Of a DNA stretch of 16,836 bases, positions 13,432-16,836 are shown in pieces. A program made the position numbers and the translations under genes. Each line of letters opens with the position of its first letter. Positions within the stretch are counted from its first letter, which is position 1. A model generated the notes under the pieces. That model was not told the DNA's origin and ran no database searches. It saw nothing but the letters and a program-made list of their open reading frames with translations. The DNA comes from Cyanothece sp. UBA12306 (GTDB taxonomy: Bacteria > Cyanobacteriota > Cyanobacteriia > Cyanobacteriales > Microcystaceae), in the NCBI GenBank assembly GCA_003448685.1, contig DLXW01000077.1:2306-19141 (forward strand), read 5' to 3'.

Positions 13432-15162
13432 ATGCAATCTGTTGATGTTACGACTCTAACTGCTATTTGTCTCGAACTACAAACCCATTGGATACCATCG
13501 CGGGTTGAACAAGTTTACCAGCGCGATCGCCACACAATTTTTTTGGCATTACGTACCCTCAAAAAGCGCAGTTGGCTGACTATTTCTTGGCATCCCCAAG
13601 CTGCTAGGGTCTGTATTGGAGATCCACCGCCAAAAACTCCCGATACCTTTACTTTTAGCGATCAATTGCGTCATCAACTCAAGGGGTATGCTTTAATTGC
13701 CTTAGAAATGATTGCCCCCTGGGAAAGAGTAATTGATCTCCAATTGGCAAAACGTCCAGGTGATTCTCCTGTTTGGCATATTTTCGTCGAGATCATGGGC
13801 AAATACAGTAATATCATCCTAACTGATGCTAAACAACAAATTGTCACCGTTGGTCACCAAGTTACTGCCAATCAATCCACAGTTCGTACGGTAGAAACGG
13901 GACAACCCTATGAATTTCCTCCTGCTTTAACCGGAACTTTGCCTAAATTAGAAGAATCTCAAGAAAGATGGCAAGAAAGGGTTATTCTAATTCCTGGAGC
14001 CTTAAAAAAGCAACTTTTAAATAGTTATCGCGGGTTAAGTCCTGTTGTAACCAATTTAATGATTCAAGAAGCTAATTTAGAACCGCAACAATCCACTGAA
14101 AACTTAACAGTGATCGACTGGGAAAGATTGTTTGATTTATGGCAAACTTGGCTAAAAACTTTAGAAAATGGAGACTTTAAACCTGGATGGACTGATAATG
14201 GTTATACGGTTTTAGGATGGGGAATTACTAAACCTGTTACTGATACCCAAACCCTGATTAATAATTATTATCGGGACAAAATTAATCAGCAAAACTTCCA
14301 ACAATTGCGCCACCAACTATTACAAAAACTAAGTGCTATTCTCAAAAAACTGTATATTAAAGCCAATACATTTAGCCAGCGTCTTCAACAGTCAGATGAT
14401 GCGGAAAAATATCGTCAACAAGGGGATTTATTGATGTCCTATGTGCATTTGTGGGAACCTGGGATGAAAACCATTACTTTGACAGATTTCGAGACGGAAA
14501 AACCCGTTGAAATTTCTTTAAACCCTGAAAAAAATGGGGTACAAAATGCTCAGTATCTTTATAAACAACATCAAAAACTAAAACGGGCCCGTAAGGCAGT
14601 AGAACCATTATTAGCAGATGTTCAAAGAGAAATTGACTATTTAGAACAAGTAGAAGCTAGTGTTACTCAATTAGAGACTTATCAATTTGTTGAGGACTGG
14701 CAAACTCTCCAAGAAATTCGAGAGGAATTGATCCAACAAAATTATCTTCCTTCTCCCGTTCAACATAGTCTTAAAAGTCCTGATGAATCCCAACCCTATA
14801 AGTATGCTACCCCATCAGGTTTACCAGTTTGGATTGGCCGCAATAATCGACAAAACGATGTACTTACCTTTCGGACAGCAGGGGATTATGATCTTTGGTT
14901 TCATGTGCAACAAAGCGCTGGAAGTCACGTCTTGTTACGTTTAGAACCAGGTAGTCAACCCACGGAAATAGATTTGCAATGGGCAGCTAATTGGGCAGCT
15001 TATTACAGCCGTTCTCGGTTAAGTGAACAGGTTCCAGTCGTTTACACCGAACCCAAATATGTTTATAAACCCAAGGGAGCAAAACCAGGAATGGTTATCT
15101 ATAAACGGGAAAGACTGCTTTGGGGGAAACCACATAAGATACAAGCTTATCTAAAAAACTAG
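13432..15162 (+). CDS. rqcH: RqcH/NFACT family ribosome quality-control protein
   Basis: Homologue of bacterial RqcH and eukaryotic Rqc2/NEMF, also annotated as fibronectin-binding protein FbpA. These bind obstructed large ribosomal subunits and recruit tRNA-Ala to add C-terminal alanine tails that mark stalled chains for degradation. In 576 residues: NFACT-N domain from 1 to about 160 with VEIMGKYSNIIL (119-130), helix-hairpin-helix and coiled-coil middle (about 180-450, with Lys/Gln-rich helices), and NFACT-R (DUF814) from about 463 with the core AGDYDLWFHVQQSAGSHVLL. At the position of the DR pair needed for tRNA binding in B. subtilis RqcH (D97/R98), this protein has E98-R99. No signal peptide, so a surface fibronectin-binding role is unlikely. 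It starts at ATG 13432 without a clear Shine-Dalgarno. Confidence 0.92.
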   Translation: MQSVDVTTLTAICLELQTHWIPSRVEQVYQRDRHTIFLALRTLKKRSWLTISWHPQAARVCIGDPPPKTPDTFTFSDQLRHQLKGYALIALEMIAPWERVIDLQLAKRPGDSPVWHIFVEIMGKYSNIILTDAKQQIVTVGHQVTANQSTVRTVETGQPYEFPPALTGTLPKLEESQERWQERVILIPGALKKQLLNSYRGLSPVVTNLMIQEANLEPQQSTENLTVIDWERLFDLWQTWLKTLENGDFKPGWTDNGYTVLGWGITKPVTDTQTLINNYYRDKINQQNFQQLRHQLLQKLSAILKKLYIKANTFSQRLQQSDDAEKYRQQGDLLMSYVHLWEPGMKTITLTDFETEKPVEISLNPEKNGVQNAQYLYKQHQKLKRARKAVEPLLADVQREIDYLEQVEASVTQLETYQFVEDWQTLQEIREELIQQNYLPSPVQHSLKSPDESQPYKYATPSGLPVWIGRNNRQNDVLTFRTAGDYDLWFHVQQSAGSHVLLRLEPGSQPTEIDLQWAANWAAYYSRSRLSEQVPVVYTEPKYVYKPKGAKPGMVIYKRERLLWGKPHKIQAYLKN

Positions 15163-15188
15163 GGTTTGGAGAAAAATGTTAAAATAAT

Positions 15189-15218
15189 TTTACAAATAAC
15201 CGTGCTTAATGTTACAAT
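15189..15218 (+). promoter_or_regulatory. Promoter of the small RNA candidate
   Basis: TTTACA (15189-15194), 18-base spacer, TACAAT (15213-15218): five of six matches to each consensus hexamer. The predicted start is 15225-15226. It begins 27 bases after the rqcH stop. Confidence 0.6.
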
Positions 15219-15225
15219 TTATTTA

Positions 15226-15320
15226 AGGCTGACGCAGTTGGGAACGCGTAGCTAATATTTCCGAAAGGAGCAACAACAAGACTATTTAGATTGGCCAGCG
15301 ACAGCGATCGCTGGTTTTTT
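15226..15320 (+). ncRNA. Candidate small RNA, about 95 nt, possibly Yfr2/Cyano-1-like
   Basis: A free-standing transcription unit between rqcH and aroF with a good promoter and a clear terminator and no coding frame. Three folds can be drawn. The 5' hairpin pairs GCUGACGC (15228-15235) with GCGUAGC (15246-15252), with a small internal bulge and the loop AGUUGGGAAC. The second is UUCC-GAAA-GGAG (15259-15270), a GNRA tetraloop hairpin holding an AGGAG that could mimic or mask a Shine-Dalgarno. The third is the terminator hairpin (15295-15314). Between them is an unpaired stretch of CAA repeats. The size and a G-rich GGAA loop recall the abundant cyanobacterial Yfr2 family (Rfam Cyano-1), but that family call is from memory and unverified. 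Convergence with aroF would also allow antisense overlap with its 3' end. Confidence 0.6.
15295..15320 (+). terminator. Intrinsic terminator of the small RNA candidate
   Basis: CCAGCGA (15295-15301) pairs with TCGCTGG (15308-15314) around CAGCGA, followed by six T. Most of the loop and right arm are a HIP1 octamer (15304-15311). Confidence 0.85.
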
Positions 15321-15371
15321 AGTATGTGAAATATCCCCACCCAAATCATAGATTATGGATGGGGAACAATA

Positions 15372-16430
15372 TCACGCTAAAGCAACAGCAGGTTCACTCC
15401 AACGACCTACGGTTTTACCCATTAAGGATAACTCTTGCATCAGACGGTCAAACTTTTCTGGAGTTAAAGACTGAGGACCATCAGATAAAGCCTTCGCAGG
15501 GTTAGGATGGACTTCAATCATCAAAGAATCTGTTCCTGCCGCGATCGCCGCGATCGCCATAGAGGGTACATAATCAGACTTACCCGTCCCATGACTTGGA
15601 TCAATCATAATCGGCAAATGGGTTAAATTACGCAGCACAGGAACTACAGATAAATCCAAGGTATTACGGGTATATTTTTGGTCAAAAGTCCGAATACCTC
15701 GTTCACAGAGGATTACATTGCTATTGCCCGAAGCTAAAATGTATTCAGCAGCCATTAACCAATCATCAATAGTAGCTGCCATACCCCGCTTCAACAAGAC
15801 AGGTTTATCCTGAGCTCCCACTTTTTTAAGCAGGGCGAAATTCTGCATATTTCTGGCACCAACTTGGAGGACATCTGCCACTTCGGCGACCTTATCGACA
15901 TCGGCGGTATCCATTACTTCGGTCATAATGCCTAACCCAGTGGCTTCCCGCGCTGCTGCGAGTAGTTCTAGGGCACTTTCTCCGTGGCCTTGAAAAGCAT
16001 AGGGAGAAGTGCGAGGTTTATAGGCACCACCCCGCAAAAATTGAGCTCCAGCCGCTTTAACTCGCTGAGCAGTCTCAATGATCATTTCCTCGTTTTCTAC
16101 TGAACAAGGACCAGCTACTACTACTAGGGGATGATTTTTGCCAAAGGTTACAGGACCATTAGGGGTCTGTACTACCACATCACTGTAATGGCCATGGCGA
16201 AATTCCAGACTAGCTCGCTTGAAAGGTTTTCCTACCCGCAATACTTGTTGAATCCAAGGACTCAATTCTTCAATGCGCGATATTTCCATAGTAGCAGTCT
16301 CCCCCACTAATCCAATCACGACCTGATTAGCCCCTTCAATCTTTTCGGGAGTCAATTGTAACTCTTTGACTTCGGCCATAATACGCTCTATTTCACTTTC
16401 TGGAGAATCTACTTTCATCACAATGATCAT
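15372..16430 (-). CDS. aroF: 3-deoxy-7-phosphoheptulonate (DAHP) synthase, type I-beta
   Basis: Catalyses the first step of the shikimate pathway, phosphoenolpyruvate plus erythrose 4-phosphate to DAHP, in the cytoplasm. The 352 residues have an N-terminal ferredoxin-like regulatory domain (1-70, [17 protein letters not shown]), as in Thermotoga DAHP synthase, where it mediates feedback inhibition by aromatic amino acids. The TIM barrel follows. Metal ligands are all present: C109 (VAGPCSVEN), H280 ([10 protein letters not shown]), E306 (MIEVHPNP) and D317 (ALSDGPQS). Substrate-binding [14 protein letters not shown] is at 135-148. GAGGA eight bases before the ATG at 16430 supports the start. 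Two HIP1 sites in tandem encode the repeat AIAAIAA near residue 292-298. Feedback control here is inferred from the domain, not shown. Confidence 0.97.
   Translation of the reverse strand: MIIVMKVDSPESEIERIMAEVKELQLTPEKIEGANQVVIGLVGETATMEISRIEELSPWIQQVLRVGKPFKRASLEFRHGHYSDVVVQTPNGPVTFGKNHPLVVVAGPCSVENEEMIIETAQRVKAAGAQFLRGGAYKPRTSPYAFQGHGESALELLAAAREATGLGIMTEVMDTADVDKVAEVADVLQVGARNMQNFALLKKVGAQDKPVLLKRGMAATIDDWLMAAEYILASGNSNVILCERGIRTFDQKYTRNTLDLSVVPVLRNLTHLPIMIDPSHGTGKSDYVPSMAIAAIAAGTDSLMIEVHPNPAKALSDGPQSLTPEKFDRLMQELSLMGKTVGRWSEPAVALA
15541..15557. repeat. Two HIP1 octamers one base apart
   Basis: GCGATCGC at 15541-15548 and 15550-15557, inside aroF. Nine more copies in the window begin at 2476, 5287, 7108, 7854, 8856, 9879, 11688, 13523 and 15304. 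HIP1 is a hallmark of many cyanobacterial genomes. Confidence 0.9.
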
Positions 16431-16650
16431 GGTTTAGTTCCTCTGTGTTATCAGTTAATTTTGACTTATTTCCTAGACCCAAGTTTGATTTAGGCTAATT
16501 TACAGACAATTAGTCCCTCTATTAGGATTTTTGTCTCTTAATCTCTTGTTGAGACGATCATAACTCTCAAGTCCTCAATCTGAACTCAAATCTAATCAAG
16601 TTCTCTTAATTCTATTGACTCTACTATTAAGACTTAATGTAGAAAATCCC

Positions 16651-16836
16651 CTAATTTTTTTTGGCTTCTTCTCTGCGAGTACGCCAAGCATTGATGGTAC
16701 GACCAAGATTACTGGTAAACTCTTGCCATCCCCACCAAGTCCCAACCCGACTTTCATCCCAAGAAGCCGAAAAGATCCCATAACTTAAACCCAACACCCC
16801 CAAACCAAACAAACCTAAGCTTACTGCACCGACAGC
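16651..16836 (-). CDS. PAM68-like photosystem II assembly protein, C-terminal part (5' end outside window)
   Basis: On the minus strand a frame is open from the window's edge to TAG at 16651-16653, giving 61 residues with no start inside. It opens with a hydrophobic segment (VSLGLFGLGVLGLSYGIFSA), then SWDESRVGTWWGWQEF, then NLGRTINAWRTRREEAKKN. A membrane helix followed by 'SYG--SASWDE-R-G---GW-EF--N-GR---AWR' is the C-terminal end of the PAM68 (DUF3464) family of cyanobacteria and chloroplasts, thylakoid membrane proteins that aid early photosystem II assembly. Its second membrane helix is the one seen; the first and the charged N-terminus are outside. The gene lies 220 bases upstream of aroF on the same strand. 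The family call is from recognition of this pattern, not a search. Confidence 0.8.
   Translation of the reverse strand, partial: AVGAVSLGLFGLGVLGLSYGIFSASWDESRVGTWWGWQEFTSNLGRTINAWRTRREEAKKN

Noticed and set aside
15267..15320. AGGAG at 15266-15270 as the ribosome binding site of a small gene
   Set aside because: No ATG, GTG or TTG at proper spacing, and the sequence ends at a terminator; fits a hairpin in a small RNA better.
16624..16636. ATTAAG-A-CTTAAT inverted repeat downstream of the PAM68 gene
   Set aside because: Only six A/T-rich pairs with a one-base loop and no T tract; expected by chance in AT-rich DNA.
16596..16781. Minus-strand open frame of 61 codons at the right edge
   Set aside because: It is a shadow: the overlapping minus-strand frame ending at 16651 gives a recognisable PAM68 C-terminus, while this one gives an unstructured Gly/Pro/Lys-rich peptide.

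Overview
The window looks like chromosome of a unicellular, nitrogen-fixer-like cyanobacterium (Cyanothece/Crocosphaera/Rippkaea type). Reasons seen in the sequence: AT-rich DNA, eleven copies of the HIP1 palindrome GCGATCGC in 16.8 kb, heptamer tandem repeats between genes, and the 3' part of a PAM68-type photosystem II assembly gene at the right edge. Naming a genus is inference.

Layout from left to right. The tail of an alpha/beta hydrolase (1-353) is followed by the GTPase gene ychF (424-1515). A decayed mobile-element fragment (about 1541-1825), whose reading frame resembles the C-terminal end of IscB/RRXRR proteins, fills the gap before fmt (1822-2826). Convergent to fmt are a small unrecognised conserved-looking gene and a GNAT acetyltransferase. 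A 315-base gap with a promoter leads into a GAF-GAF-class III nucleotide cyclase (4279-6042), then a GMC oxidoreductase carrying an extra N-terminal beta-rich domain (6149-8101). On the minus strand come a VOC/glyoxalase-fold gene and prfA (release factor 1). A 513-base divergent intergenic region with heptamer repeats precedes a GH57 glycoside hydrolase (10168-11658), which ends at a clear intrinsic terminator. Next is a two-gene unit: a membrane-anchored TPR protein overlapping a universal stress protein with a degenerate nucleotide-binding loop. Then come an RqcH/NFACT homologue (13432-15162), a well-formed small-RNA gene candidate (about 15226-15320) with its own promoter and terminator, aroF-type DAHP synthase on the minus strand (15372-16430), and the partial PAM68 gene (16651-16836).

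Most of the content is housekeeping: translation initiation (fmt), termination (prfA), ribosome-associated GTPase (ychF), ribosome quality control (rqcH-like) and aromatic amino acid entry (aroF). Several unrelated translation genes share the window, but their spacing and orientation do not make them one operon. The accessory content is the cyclase/GMC pair, the TPR/Usp pair, the mobile-element relic and the small RNA. I see no tRNA, rRNA, CRISPR array, prophage or intact insertion sequence. The small RNA candidate and the IscB-like relic are the items most worth checking; I do not see a multi-gene undescribed system.
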